DNA of 64,000 bases from Hydractinia symbiolongicarpus (taxonomy: Eukaryota > Cnidaria > Hydrozoa > Anthoathecata > Hydractiniidae): NCBI RefSeq assembly GCF_029227915.1, contig NC_079876.1:20582001-20646000 (forward strand), in the 5' to 3' direction. The notes below the pieces were generated by a model. It was not told where the DNA came from. It saw only the letters and a program-made list of their open reading frames with translations, and ran no database searches. This document shows positions 11,585 through 25,125 of the stretch, one piece after another. Numbering within the stretch: the stretch's first letter is position 1; each line of letters opens with the position of its first letter. The position numbers and the translations under genes are program-made.

Positions 11585-12114
11585 TTACACGTAATTCACG
11601 TGGTTCGACGTGTCTTCGCAGGTTACCATCGGCCTATTCCTACCACTCTCAACAACGTCTCAAGACGCTTTACATCGCGCCATGATCTTACAGCACAGTG
11701 AACTACGTGTAGAGGCCTCTATGGGCTGTTATATGACCTTTTACCACATAATAAAAGCCTTACACGTAAATCACGTGGTTCCACGTACTTCCGGAGGTCT
11801 GAACTCATTTTCCATAGCGCCATGGTCTTACAACACAGTAAAATACGTGTAGAGGCCGCTGAAGATTGTTATATGGTCTGTTGCCGCCTAATAAAGGCTT
11901 TACACGTAATTCACGTGGTTCGACGTGTCTTCGCAGGTTACCATCGGCCTATTCCTACCACTCTCAACAACGTCTCAAGACGCTTTACATCGCGCCATGA
12001 TCTTACAGCACAGTGAACTACGTGTAGAGGCCTCTATGGGCTGTTATATGACCTTTTACCACATAATAAAAGCCTTACACGTAAATCACGTGGTTCCACG
12101 TACTTCCGGAGGTT
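11585..12114 (+). repeat. 315-bp tandem duplication with truncated monomers
   Basis: The block from about 11,585 to 11,799 recurs at 11,900-12,114, an offset of 315 bp (two monomers minus 49 bp). Both copies carry a private 7-bp deletion (CTCTCAACAACGTCTC in place of CTCTCAATGGAATACAACG), GCATCGGCC-like CATCGGCCTATTCC, and CTCTATGGGCTG. The unit joins at GGAGGTCTGAACTC (about 11,795), where roughly 49 bp are missing. Confidence 0.85.
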
Positions 12115-14456
12115 AACATCGGTCTATTCCTCCTACACTTAATGGACTACGACATCTCAAGTCCTTTTTCATCGTGCCATGATCTTACAGGGCAGTGAAC
12201 TACGTATAGAGTACTCTAATTGCTGTTATATGACCTTTTACCACCTAATATAAGCCTTAAACGTAATACGTGTGGCTCCGTGTGTTAGCCCATGTAAACA
12301 TTGATCTATTCCTTCTACACTCACTGGACTACGACGTCTGAACTCATTTCCCATCGCGCCATGGTCTTCCAACACACTGAAATACTTGTAGAGTCCTCTA
12401 AAGATTGTTATATGGCCTCTTGCCGCCTAATAAAGGCTTTACACGTAATTGACGTGGTTCGACGTGTCTGCGCAGGTTAGCATCGGTCTATTCCTTCCAC
12501 TCTCAATGGACTACGACGTCTCAAGACGCTTTCTATCGCGCCATGGTCCTACAGCACAGTGAACTACGTGTAGAGCCTCTAAGGGCTGTTATATGACCTT
12601 TTACCACCAAATAAAAGCCTTACACGTAAATCACGTGGTTCCACGTACTTCCCCAGGTTAACATCGGTCTATTCCTCCTACACTCAATGGACTACGACGT
12701 CTCAAGTCCTTTTCCATCGTGCCATGATCTTACAACGCAGTGAACTACGTGTAAAGTCCTCTAAGGACTGTGGACTCTTGCCGCCTAATAAAATCCTTAC
12801 ACCTAAAACTCGTGACTCGACGCGTCTGCGCAGGTTACCATCGGTCTATTCCTTCCACTCTCAATGGACTACGACGTCTGAACTCATTTTCCATAGCGCC
12901 ATGGTCTTACAACACAGTAAAATACGTGTAGAGGCCGCTGAAGATTGTTATATGGTCTGTTGCCGCCTAATAAAGCCTTACACGTAAATCACGTGGTTCC
13001 ACGTACTTCCCTAGGTTAACATCGGTCTATTCCTCCTACACTCAATGGACTACGACGTTTCAAGACTTTTTCCATCGCGCCATGGCCTTACAACACTACG
13101 TGTAGAGGCCTCTAAAGACTGTTAGATGGCCTTTTGACGTCTAGTAAAGGCTTTACACGTAAATCACGTGGTTCCAGGTGCCTGCGCAGTTTATCATCGG
13201 TACAGTCCTTCCGCCATAAATGGACTAAAACGTCTCAAGTTGTTTTCCATTCCGCCATTGTTTACAACACAGTCAACTACGTGTACGGGCCTCTAAGGGC
13301 TGTTATATGGCTTGTTGCCGCCTAATAAAGGCTTTACACGTAATTCACGTGGTTCCACGTGTCTGCGCAGGTTACCATCGGTCTATTTCTACCACTCTCA
13401 ATGGACTACGACGTCTGAACTCATTTTCCATAGCGCCATGGTCTTACAACACAGTAAAATACGTGTAGAGGCCGCTGAAGATTGTTATATGGTCTGTTGC
13501 CGCCTAATAAAAGCTTTACACGTAATTCACGTGGTTTGACGTGTCTGCGGAGGTTACCATCGGTCTATTCCTACCACTCTCAATGGAATACAACGTCTCA
13601 AGACGCTTTACATCGCGCCATGGTCTTACAGCACAGTAACTACGTGTAGAGGCCTCTAAGGGCTGTTATATGACCTTTTACCACATAATAAAAACCTTAC
13701 ACGTAAATCACGTGGTTCCACGTACTTCCGCAGGTTAACATCGGTCTATTCCTCCTACACTTATTGGACTACGACATCTCAAGTCCTTTTTCATCGTGCC
13801 ATGATCTTACAGGGCAGTGAACTACGTGTAGAGGACTCTAATTGCTGTTATATGACCTTTTACCACCTAATATAAGCCTTAAACGTAATACGTGTGGCTC
13901 CGTGTGTTAGCCCAGGTAAACATTAATCTATTCCTTCTACACTCACTGGACTACGACGTCTGAACTCATTTCCCATCGCGCCATGGTCTTCCAACACACT
14001 GAAATACGTGTAGAGGCCTCTAAAGATTGTTATATGGCCTCTTGCCGCCTAATAAAGGCTTTACACGTAATTCACGTGGTTCCACGTGTCTGCGCAGGTT
14101 AGCATCGGTCTATTCCTTCCACTCTCAATGGACTACGACGTCTCAAGACGCTTCCAATCGCGCCATGGTCCTACAGCACAGTGAACTACGTGTAGAGCCT
14201 CTAAGGGCTGTTATATGACCTTTTACCACCAAATAAAAGCCTTACACGTAAATCACGTGGTTCCACGTACTCCCGCAGGTTAACATCAGTCTATTCCTTC
14301 TAAACTCAATGGACTACGACGTTTCAAGACGTTTTCCATCGCGCCATGGCCATACAACACTGTAAACTACGTGTAGAGGCCTCTTAAGACTGTTAGATGG
14401 CCTTTTGACGTCTAGTAAAGGCTTTACACGTAAATCACGTGGTTCCACGTGCCTGC

Positions 14457-14796
14457 GCAGTTTATCATAGGTACAGTCCTTCCGCCATAAATAGAATAAA
14501 ACGTCTCAAGTTGTTTTCCATTCCGCCATTGTTTGCAACACAGTCAACTACGTGTACGGGCCTCTAAGGGCTGTTATATGGCTTTTAACGCCTATTAAAT
14601 TCCTTACACGTAAATCACCTACCTGTGCAGTTTACCATCGGTGTATTTCTTCCACTCTCAATGGAGTAAGACGTCTCAAGTTGTTTTCCATCCCGCCATT
14701 GTTTACAACACAGTCAACTACGTGTACGGGCCTCTAAGGGCTGTTATATGGCTTTTACCGCCTATTAAATTCCTTACACGTAAATCACCTACCTGC
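14457..14796 (+). repeat. Divergent 170-bp monomer pair (type example)
   Basis: Two successive units of 170 bp (14,457-14,626 and 14,627-14,796) differ strongly from the standard monomer. Unit 1 has GTTTATCAT, GGTACAGTCCTTCCGCCA and TAAAACGTCTC; unit 2 has GGTGTATTTCTTCC and GGAGTAAGACG. Both share CCGCCATTGTTTGCAACAC/TTTACAACAC, CGTGTACGGGCC, CCTATTAAATTCC and AAATCACCTACCTG. About 10 of the missing 12 bp fall in the E/G-box dyad, so CACGTGGTTCCACGTG is gone. Complete or partial copies start near 7,945, 8,309, 10,545, 13,186, 16,065, 28,807, 31,526, 39,695, 41,501, 44,585, 45,112, 53,223, 54,666, 55,367, 58,265 and 63,529. The pair always returns to standard monomers downstream. Confidence 0.85.
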
Positions 14797-17700
14797 GCAG
14801 TTTACCATCGGTGTATTTCTTCCACTCTCAATGGACTACGACGTCTCAAGTCCTTTTCCATCGTCCCATGATCTTACAACGCAGTGAACTACGTGTAGAG
14901 GACTCTAAAGGCTGTTATATGACCTTTTACCACCTAATAAAAGCCTTAAACGTAATACGTGTGGCTCCGTGTGTTAGCCCAGGTAAACATTGGTCTAATC
15001 CTTCTACACTCACTGGACTACGACGTCTGAACTCATTTCCCATCGCGCCATGGTCTTCCAACACACTGAAATACGTGTAAAGTCCTCTAAGGACTGTGGA
15101 CTCTTGCCGCCTAATAAAATCCTTACACCTAAAACTCGTGGTTCGACGTGTCTGCGCAGGTTACCATCGGTCTAGTCCATCCACTCTCAATGGACTAAGA
15201 CGTCTCAAGTCGCTTTCCAACGTGCTATGGTCTCACAACACAATGAACTACGTGTAGAAGCCCCTAAAGACTCTTATATGACCCTTTAGCACCTAACAAA
15301 GGCCCTGCACGTAAATCACGGGTTCCACGTACCTACGCAGTTTACTTTCCTTCTATTCCTTTCACTCTCAATGGGCTACGACGTCTCAAGTTGTTTTCCA
15401 TCACGCCATGGTCTTACAACACAGTGAAATACGTGTAGACTCCTCTAAAGATTGTTATATGGCCTCTTGCCGCCTAATAAAGGCTCTACACGTAGATCAA
15501 GTGGTTTCACGTGTCTGCGCAGGTTACCATCCGTCTATTCCTTGCACCCTCAATGGACTACGACGTCTGAAGTTGCTTTCCGGCGCGCCGTGATCTTACA
15601 GCACATTGAACTACGTGTAGAGGCCTCTTATGGCTGTTATATGACCTTTTACCACCTAATAAAAGCCTTAAACGTAATACGTGTGGCTCCGTGTGTTAGC
15701 CCAGGTAAACATTGGTCTATTCCATCCACACTCACTGGACTACGACGTCTGAACTCATTTCCCATCGCGCCATGGTCTTCCAACACACTGAAGTACGTGT
15801 AGACGCCTCTAAAGATTGTTTTATGGCCTCTTGCCGCCTAATAAAGGCTTTACACGTAATTCACGTGGTTCGACGTGTCTGCGCAGGTTAGCATCGGTCT
15901 ATTCCTTCCACTCTCAATGGACTACGACGTCTCAAGATGCTTTCCATCGCGCCATGGTCCTACAGCACAGTGAACTACGTGTAGAGGCCTCTAAAGACTG
16001 TTAGATGGCCTTTTGACGTCTAGTAAAGGCTTTACACGTAAATCACGTGGTTCCACGTGCCTGCGCAATTTATCATCGGTACAGTCCTTCCGCCATAAAT
16101 GGACTAAAACGTCTCAAGTTGTTTTACATTCCGCCATTGTTTACAACACAGTCAACTACGTGTACGGGCCTCTATGGGCTGTTATATGGCTTTTACCGCC
16201 TATTAAATTCCTTACACCTAAATCACCTACCTGCGCAGTTTACCATGGGTGTATTCCTTCCACTCTCAATGGAGTAAGACGTCTCAAGTTGTTTTCCATC
16301 CCGCCATTGTTTACAACACAGTCAACTACGTGTAGAGGCCTCTAAAGATTGTTATATGGCCTGTTGCCGTCTAATAAAGGCTTTACACGTAATTCACGTG
16401 GTTCCACGTGTCTGCGCAGGTTACCATCGGTCTATTCCTACCACTCTCAATGGACTACGACGTCTCAAGACGCTTTACATCGCGCCATGGTCTTACAGCA
16501 CAGTAAACTACGTGTAGAGGCCTCTAAGGGCTGTTATATGACCTTTTACCACATAATAAAAGCCTTACACGTAAATCACGTGGTTCCACGTACTTCCGCA
16601 GGTGAACATCGGTCTATTCCTCCTACACTCAATGGACTACCACGTCTCAAGTCCTTTTCCATCGTCCCATGATCTTACAACACAGTGAACTACATATAGA
16701 GGCCTCTAAAGATTGTTATATGGCCTCTTGCCGCCTAATAAAGTCCTTGCTGCTAAAACACTTGATTCAACGTGTCTTAGCAGGTTACCATCGGTCTTTC
16801 CTTCCACTCTCAATGGACTACGACCTCTCAAGTCGTTTTCCGGCGCACTGTGGTCTTACAGCGCAGTGAACTACGTGTAGAGACCTCTTAGGGCTGTTAT
16901 ATGACCTTCTACCACCTAATAAAGGCCTTACACGTAAATCACGTGGTTCCACGAACTTCCGCAGGTTAACATCGGTGTATTCCTCCTACACTTAATGGAC
17001 TACGACATCTTAAGTCCTTTTTCATCGTGCCATGATCTTACAGGGCAGTGAACTACGTGTAGAGGACTCTAAGGGCTGTTATATGACCTTATACCACCTA
17101 ATAAAAGCCTTAAACGTAAAACATGTGGTTCCATGTGTTAGCCCAGGTAAACATCGGTCTATTCCTACCACTCTCAATGGACTACGACGTCTCAAGTCCT
17201 TTTCCATCGTCCCATGATCTTATAACGCAGTGAACTACGTGTAGAGTACTCTAAGGGCTGTTATATGACATTTTACCACATAATAAAAGCCTTACACGTA
17301 AATCACGTGGTTCCACGTACTTCCGCAGGTTAACATCGGTCTATTCCTCCTACACTCAATGGACTATGACGTCTCAAGTCCTTTTCCATCGTCCCATGAT
17401 CTTACAACGCAGTGAACTACGTGTAGAGGCCTCTAAAGATTGTTATATGGCCTGTTGCGCCTAATAAAGGCTTTACACGTAATTCACGTGGTTCGACGTG
17501 TCTGCGCAGGTTACCATTGGTCTATTCCTTCCACTCTAAATGGACTACGACGTCTCAAGTCGCTTTCCATCTCGCCATAGTCTTACAACACAGTGAACTA
17601 CGTGTAGAGTCCTCTAAAGATTGTTATATGGCCTCTTGCCGCCTAATAATGGCTTTACACAAAAGTCAAGTAGTTTCACATGTCTGCGCAGGTTACCATC

Positions 17701-19379
17701 GGTCTATTCTTTGCACTCTCAATGGAATACGACGTCTCAAGTCGTTTTCCGGCGCGCCGTGGCCTTACAGCACAGTGAACTACGTGTAGAGGCCTCTTAG
17801 GGCTGTTATATGACCTTTTACCACCTAATAAAAGCCTTACACGTAAATCACGTAGTTCCACGTACTTCCGCAGCTTGTCATCGACGTCTCAAGTTGTTTT
17901 CCGGCGCCCCATGGTTTTACAACACAGTGAACTACGTGTAGAGGTCTCTAAAGATTGTTATATAGCCTCTTGCTGCCTAATAAAGGCTTTACACGTAAAT
18001 CACGTGGTTCCACGTAGTTCCGCAGGTTAACATCGGTCTATTCCTCCTACACTCAATGGACTACGACGTCTCAAGTCCTTTTCCATCGTCCCATGATCTT
18101 ACAACGCAGTGAACTACGTGTAGAGGCCTCTTAGGGCTGTTATATGGCTTCTTACCTTCTAATAAAGACCTTACATCTAAAACACGTTGTTCGACGTCTC
18201 TGCGCAGGTTACCATCGGTCAAGTCCATCCACTCTCAATGGACTAAGACGTCTCAAGTCGCTTTTCAACGCGCTATGGTCTTACAACACAGTGATCTACG
18301 TGTAGAAGCCCGTAAAGACTGTTATATGGCCCTTTACCAACTAACAAAGGCCCTGCACGTAAATCACGTGGTTCCACGGACCTACGCAGTTTACCATCGC
18401 TCTATTCCTTCCACTCTCAATGGGCTACGACGTCTCAAGTTGTTTTCCATCACGCCATGGTCTTGCAACACAGTGAAATACGTGTAGAGTCCTCTAAAGA
18501 TTGTTATATGGCCTCTTGCCGCCTAATAAAGGCTTTACACGTAAATCAAGTGATTTCACGTGTCTGTGCAGGTTACCATCCGTCTATTCCTTGCACTCTC
18601 AATGGACTACGACGTCTCAAGTCGTTTTCCGGCGCGCCGTGGTCTTACATAACAGTGAACTACGTGTAGAGGCCTCTTAGGGCTGTTATATGGCTTCTTA
18701 CCTTCTAATAAAGACCTTACATCTAAAACACGTTGTTCGACGTCTCTGCGCAGGTTACCATCGGTCAAGTCCATCCACTTTCAATGGACTAAGACGTCTC
18801 AAGTCGCTTTTCAACGCGCTATGGTCTTACAACACAGTGATCTACGTGTAGAAGCCCGTAAAGACTGTTATATGGCCCTTTACCACCTAACAAAGGCCCT
18901 GCACGTAAATCACGTGGTTCCACGGACCTACACAGTTTACCATCGCTCTATTCCTTCCACTCTCAATGGGCTACGACGTCTCAAGTCGCTTTTCAACGCG
19001 CTATGGTCTTACAACACAGTGATCTACGTGTGGAAGCCCGTAAAGACTGTTATATGGCCCTTTACCACCTAACAAAGGCCCTGCACTAAATCACGTGAAT
19101 TCAAGTACCTACGCAGTTTACCATCGCTCTATTCCTTCCACTCTCAATGGGCTACGACGTCTCAAGTTGTTTTCCATCACGCCATGCTCTTACAACACAG
19201 TGAAATACGTGTAGAGTCCTCTAAAGATTGTTATATGGCCTCTTGCCGCCTAATAAAGGCTCTACACGTAGATCAAGTGGTTTCACGTGTCTGCGCAGGT
19301 TACCATCCGTCTATTCCTTGCTCTTTCAATGGACTACGACGTCTCAAGTCGCTTTCCATCCCGCCATAGTTTTACAACA

Positions 19380-22310
19380 CAGTGATCTACGTGTGGAAGC
19401 CCGTAAAGACTGTTATATGGCCCTTTACCACCTAACAAAGGCCCTGCACTAAATCACGTGATTCCACGTACCTACGCAGTTTACTTTCCTTCTATTCCTT
19501 TCACTCTCAATGGACTACGACGTCTCAAGACGCTTTCCATCGCGCCATGGTCTTACAACACAGTGATCTACGTGTAGAAGCCCGTAAAGACTGTTATATG
19601 GCCCTTTACCACCTAACAAAGGACCTGCACGTAAATCAAGTGGTTCCACGGACCTACGCAGGTTACCATCGGTCGATTCATTGCACTCTCAATGGACTGC
19701 GACGTCTCAAGTCGTTTTCCGCCGCGCCGTGGTCTTACAGCACAGTGAACTACGTGTAAAGGCCTCTTAGGGCTGTTATATGACATTTTACCACCTAATA
19801 AAAGCCTTAAACGTAAAACATGTGGTTCCACGTGCATACGCAGGTTACCATCGGTCTATTCCTGCCACACTCAACGGACTACGATGTCTGAAGTCCTTTG
19901 CCATCGTGCCATGATCTTCTAACGCAGTGAAGTACGTGTAAATGCCTCTAACGACTGTTATATGGCTTCTTACCTTCTAATAAAGACCTTACATCTAAAA
20001 CACGTTGTTCGACGTGACTACGCAGATTACCATTGGTCTATTCCTTCCACTCTAAATGAACTAAGACGTCTCAAGACGCTTTCCAACGCGCCATGGTCTT
20101 ACAGCACAGTGAACTACGTGTAGAGACCTCTGAAGGTTGTTATATGGCCTATTGCCGCCTAATAAAGGCTTTACACGTAAATCAAGTGGTTTCACGTGTC
20201 TGTGCAGGTTACCATGGGTCTATTCCTTGCACTCTCAATGGACTACGACGTCTCAAGTCGTTTTCCAGCGCGCCGTGGTCTTACAGCACAGTGAATTACG
20301 TGTAGAGGCCTCTTAGGGCTGTTATATAACCTTTTACGAACTAATAAAAGCCTTACACGTAAATCACGTAGTTCCACGTACTTCCGCAGGTTATCATCGA
20401 CGTCTCAAGTTGTTTTCCGGCGCCCAAGGTTTCACAACACAGTGAACTACGTGTAGAGGCCTCTAAGGGCTGTTATATGACCTTTTGCCACCTAATAAAA
20501 GCATTACACGTAAAACATGTGGTTTCACGTGTCTGCACAGGTTACCATCCGTCTATTCCTTGCACTCTCAATAAACTACGACGTCTCAAGTCGTTTTCCG
20601 GCGCGCCGTGGTCTTACATAACAGTGAACTACGTGTAGAGGCCTCTTAGGTCTGTTATATGGCTTCTTACCTTCTAATAAAGACCTTACATCTAAAACAC
20701 GTTGTTCGACGTCTCTGCGCAGGTTACCATCGGTCAAGTCCATCCACTCTCAATGGACTAAGACGTCTCAAGTCGCTTTTTAACGCGCTATGGTCTTACA
20801 ACACAGTGATCTACGTGTGGAAGCCCGTAAAGACTGTTATATGGCCCTTTACCACCTAACAAAGGCCCTGCACTAAATCACGTGATTCCACGTACCTACG
20901 CAGTTTACTTTCCTTCTATTCCTTCCACTCTCAATGGGCTACGACGTCTCAAGTTGTTTTCCATCACGCCATGGTCTTACAACACAGTGAAATACGTGTA
21001 GAGTCCTCTAAAGATTGTTATATGGCCTCTTGCCGCCTAATAAAGGCTCTACACGACGATCAAGTGGTTTCAGGTGTCTGCGCAGGTTACCATCCGTCTA
21101 TTCCTTGCACTCTTAATGGACTACGACGTCTCAAGTCGTTTTCCGGCGCGCCGTGGTCTTACATAACAGTGAACTACGTGTAGAGGCCTCTTAGGTCTGT
21201 TATATGGCTTCTTACCTTCTAATAAAGACCTTAGATCTAAAACACGTTGTTCGACGTCTCTGCGCAGGTTACCATCGGTCAAGTCCATCCACTCTCAATG
21301 GACTAAGACGTCTCAAGTCGATTTTCAACGCGCTATGGTCTTACAACACAGTGATCTACGTGTGGAAGCCCGTAAAGACTGTTATATGGCCTTTTACCAC
21401 CTAACAAAGGCCCTGCACTAAATCACGTGATTCCACGTACCTACGCAGTTTACCATCGCTCTATTCCTTCCACTCTCAATGGGCTACGACGTCTCAAGTT
21501 GTTTTCCATCACGCCATGCTCTTACAACACAGTGAAATACGTGTAGAGTCCTCTAAAGATTGTTATATGGCCTCTTGCCGCCTAATAAAGGCTCTACACG
21601 TAGATCAAGTGGTTTCACGTGTCTGCGCAGGTTACCATCCGTCTATTCCTTGCTCTTTCAATGGACTACGACGTCTCAAGTCGCTTTCCATCCCGCCATA
21701 GTCTTACAACACAGTGAACTACGTGTAGAGTCCTCTGAAGGTTGTTATAAGGCCTCTTGCCGCCTAATAAAGGCTCTACACGTAGATCAAGTGGTTTAAT
21801 GTGTCTGCGCAGGTTACCATCGGTCGATTCATTGCACTCTCAATGGACTGCGACGTCTCAAGTCGTTTTCCGGCGCGCCGTGGTCTTACAGCACAGTGAA
21901 CTACGTGTAAAGGCCTCTTAGGGCTGTTATATGACATTTTACCACCTAATAAAAGCCTTAAACGTAAAACATGTGGTTCCACGTGCATACGCAGGTTACC
22001 ATCGGTTTATTCCTGCCACACTCAACGGACTACGATGTCTGAAGTCCTTTGCCATCGTGCCATGATCTTCTAACGCAGTGAAGTACGTGTAAATGCCTCT
22101 AACGACTGTTATATGGCTTCTCACCTTCTAATAAAGACCTTACATCTAAAACACGTTGTTCGACGTGTCTGCGCAGATTACCATTGGTCTATTCCTTCCA
22201 CTCTAAATGAACTAAGACGTCTCAAGACGCTTTCCATCGCGCCATGGTCTTACAGCACAGTGAACTACGTGTAGAGACCTCTGAAGGTTGTTATATGGCC
22301 TCTTGCTGCC
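19380..22310 (+). repeat. Region C long block, copy 1
   Basis: This block matches 24,956-27,690. The offset is 5,576 bp up to about 20,660 and 5,394 bp from about 20,850, so exactly one 182-bp monomer is absent from the second copy. The switch shows at 26,225-26,245, where GGTCTGTTATATGGATTC runs into ACCACCTAACAAAGG. The break at the right end falls near 22,300, where GCTGCC and CACGTGGTTCCACG replace GCCGCC and CAAGTCGTTTCACG. Confidence 0.82.
20386..20536 (+). repeat. 151-bp deleted monomer (type example)
   Basis: The unit reads GCAGGTTATCATCGACGTCTC: about 30 bp of the standard monomer (positions 14-43) are missing, plus one base in GGCGCCCAAGG. Identical junctions occur near 24,538, 25,962 and 27,931, and a relative with GCAGCTTGTCATCGACG lies at 17,870. 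The shared junction shows that these copies descend from one deletion. Confidence 0.88.
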
Positions 22311-22924
22311 TAATAAAGGCTTTACACGTAAATCACGTGGTTCCACGTAGTTCCGCAGGTTAACATCGGTCTATTCCTCCTACACTCAATGGACTACGAC
22401 GTCTCAAGTCCTTTTCCATCGTCCCATGATCTTACAACGCAGTGAACTACGTGTAGAGGCCTCTAAAGATTGTTATATGGCCTCTTGCCGCCTAATAAAG
22501 GCTCTACACGACGATCAAGTGGTTTCAAGTGTCTGCGCAGGTTACCATTCGTCTATTCCTTGCACTCTCAATGGACTACGACGTCTCAAGTCGTTTTCCG
22601 GCGCGCCGTGGTCTTACATAACAGTGAACGACGTGTAGAGGCCTCTTAGGGCTGTTATATGGCTTCTTACCTTCTAATAAAGACCTTACATCTAAAACAC
22701 GTTGTTCGACGTCTCTGCGCAGGTTACCATCGGTCAAGTCCATCCACTCTCAATGGACTAAGACGTCTCAAGTCGCTTTTCAACGCGCTATGGTCTTACA
22801 ACACAGTGATCTACGTGTAGAAGCCCGTAAAGACTGTTATATGGCCCTTTACCACCTAACAAAGGCCCTGCACGTAAATCACGTGGTTCCACGGACCTAC
22901 GCAGTTTACCATCGCTCTATTCCT

Positions 22925-25125
22925 TCCACTCTCAATGGGCTACGACGTCTCAAGTTGTTTTCCATCACGCCATGGTCTTACAACACAGTGAAATACGTGT
23001 AGAGTCCTCTAAAGATTGTTATATGGCCTCTTGCCGCCTAATAAAGGCTCTACACGACGATCAAGTGGTTTCAGGTGTCTGCGCAGGTTACCATCCGTCT
23101 ATTTCTTGCACTCTTAATGGACTACGACGTCTCAAGTCGTTTTCCGGCGCGCCGTGGTCTTACATAACAGTGAACTACGTGTAGAGGCCTCTTAGGTCTG
23201 TTATATGGCTTCTTACCTTCTAATAAAGACCTTACATCTAAAACACGTTGTTCGACGTCTCTGCGCAGGTTACCATCGGTCAAGTCCATCCACTCTCAAT
23301 GGACTAAGACGTTTCAAGTCGCTTTTCAACGCGCTATGGTCTTACAACACAGTGATCTACGTGTGGAAGCCCGTAAAGACTGTTATATGGCCCTTTACCA
23401 CCTAACAAAGGCCCTGCACTAAATCACGTGATTCCAAGTACCTACGCAGTTTACCATCGCTCTATTCCTTCCACTCTCAATGGGCTACGACGTCTCAAGT
23501 TGTTTTCCATCACGCCATGCTCTTACAACACAGTGAAATACGTGTAGAGTCCTCTAAAGATTGTTATATGGCCTCTTGCCGCCTAATAAAGGCTCTACAC
23601 GTAGATCAAGTGGTTTCACGTGTCTGCGCAGGTTACCATCCGTCTATTCCTTGCTCTTTCAATGGACTACGACGTCTCAAGTCGCTTTCCATCCCGCCAT
23701 AGTCTTACAACACAGTGAACTACGTGTAGAGTCCTCTGAAGGTTGTTATAAGGCCTCTTGCCGCCTAATAAAGGCTCTACACGTAGATCAAGTGGTTTAA
23801 CGTGTCTGCGCAGGTTACCATCGGTCGATTCATTGCACTCTCAATGGACTGCGACGTCTCAAGTCGTTTTCCGGCGCGCCGTGGTCTTACAGCACAGTGA
23901 ACTACGTGTAAAGGCCTCTTAGGGCTGTTATATGACATTTTACCACCTAATAAAAGCCTTAAACGTAAAACATGTGGTTCCACGTGCATACGCAGGTTAC
24001 CATCGGTCTATTCCTGCCACACTCAACGGACTACGATGTCTGAAGTCCTTTGCCATCGTGCCATGATCTTCTAGCGCAGTGAAGTACGTGTAAATGCCTC
24101 TAACGACTGTTATATGGCTTCTTACCTTCTAATAAAGACCTTACATCTAAAACACGTTGTTCGACGTGTCTGCGCAGATTACCATTGGTCTATTCCTTCC
24201 ACTCTAAATGAACTAAGACGTCTCAAGACGCTTTCCATCGCGCCATGGTCTTACAGCACAGTGAACTACGTGTAGAGACCTCTGAAGGTTGTTATATGGC
24301 CTCTTGCCGCCTAATAAAGGCTTTACACGTAAATCAAGTGGTTTCACGTGTCTGTGCAGGTTACCATGGGTCTATTCCTTGCACTCTCAATGGACTACGA
24401 CGTCTCAAGTCGTTTTCCGGCGCGCCGTGGTCTTACAGCACAGTGAATTACGTGTAGAGGCCTCTTAGGGCTGTTATATAACCTTTTACGAACTAATAAA
24501 AGCCTTACACGTAAATCACGTAGTTCCACGTACTTCCGCAGGTTATCATCGACGTCTCAAGTTGTTTTCCGGCGCCCAAGGTTTCACAACACAGTGAACT
24601 ACGTGTAGAGGCCTCTAAGGGCTGTTATATGACCTTTTGCCACCTAATAAAAGCATTACACGTAAAACATGTGGTTTCACGTGTCTGCACAGGTTACCAT
24701 CCGTCTATTCCTTGCACTCTCAATGGACTACGACGTCTCAAGTCGTTTTCCGGCGCGCCGTGGTCTTACATAACAGTGAACTTCGTGTAGAGGCCTCTTA
24801 GGTCTGTTATATGGCTTCTTACCTTCTAATAAAGACCTTACATCTAAAACACGTTGTTCGACGTCTCTGCGCAAGTTACCATCGGTCAAGTCCATCCACT
24901 CTCAATGGACTAAGACGTCTCAAGTTGCTTTTCAACGCGCTATGGTCTTACAACACAGTGATCTACGTGTGGAAGCCCGTAAAGACTGTTATATGGCCCT
25001 TTACCACCTAACAAAGGCCCTGCACTAAATCACGTGATTCCACGTACCTACGCAGTTTACTTTCCTTCTATTCCTTTCACTCTCAATGGACTACGACGTC
25101 TCAAGACGCTTTCCATCGCGCCATG
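22925..25125 (+). repeat. 3,393-bp-offset block, copy 1
   Basis: About 2.2 kb (12 monomers) recurs at 26,318-28,518. Both begin at CAATGGGCTACGACG and include the 151-bp deleted monomer (24,538). I noticed only scattered single-base differences, such as AAAGGCTC against AAAGACTC near 23,048/26,441. Confidence 0.85.

Larger units (their letters stand above)
8309..17869 (+). repeat. Region B: mixed array with divergent monomers and rearrangements
   Basis: This region contains 182-bp units interspersed with divergent 170-bp-class monomers (starts near 8,309, 10,545, 13,186, 14,457 and 16,065). It also has many units of the CTGAACTCATTTTCCATAGC type. A rare AGGGCAGTGAACTACG variant with AATATAAGCC marks a block at 10,081, 12,189 and 13,811. 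The block around the 10,081 copy recurs with an offset of 3,730 bp that becomes 3,912 bp further right, which is a difference of exactly one monomer. Several short rearranged monomers occur here. No gene or RNA gene is seen. Confidence 0.85.
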
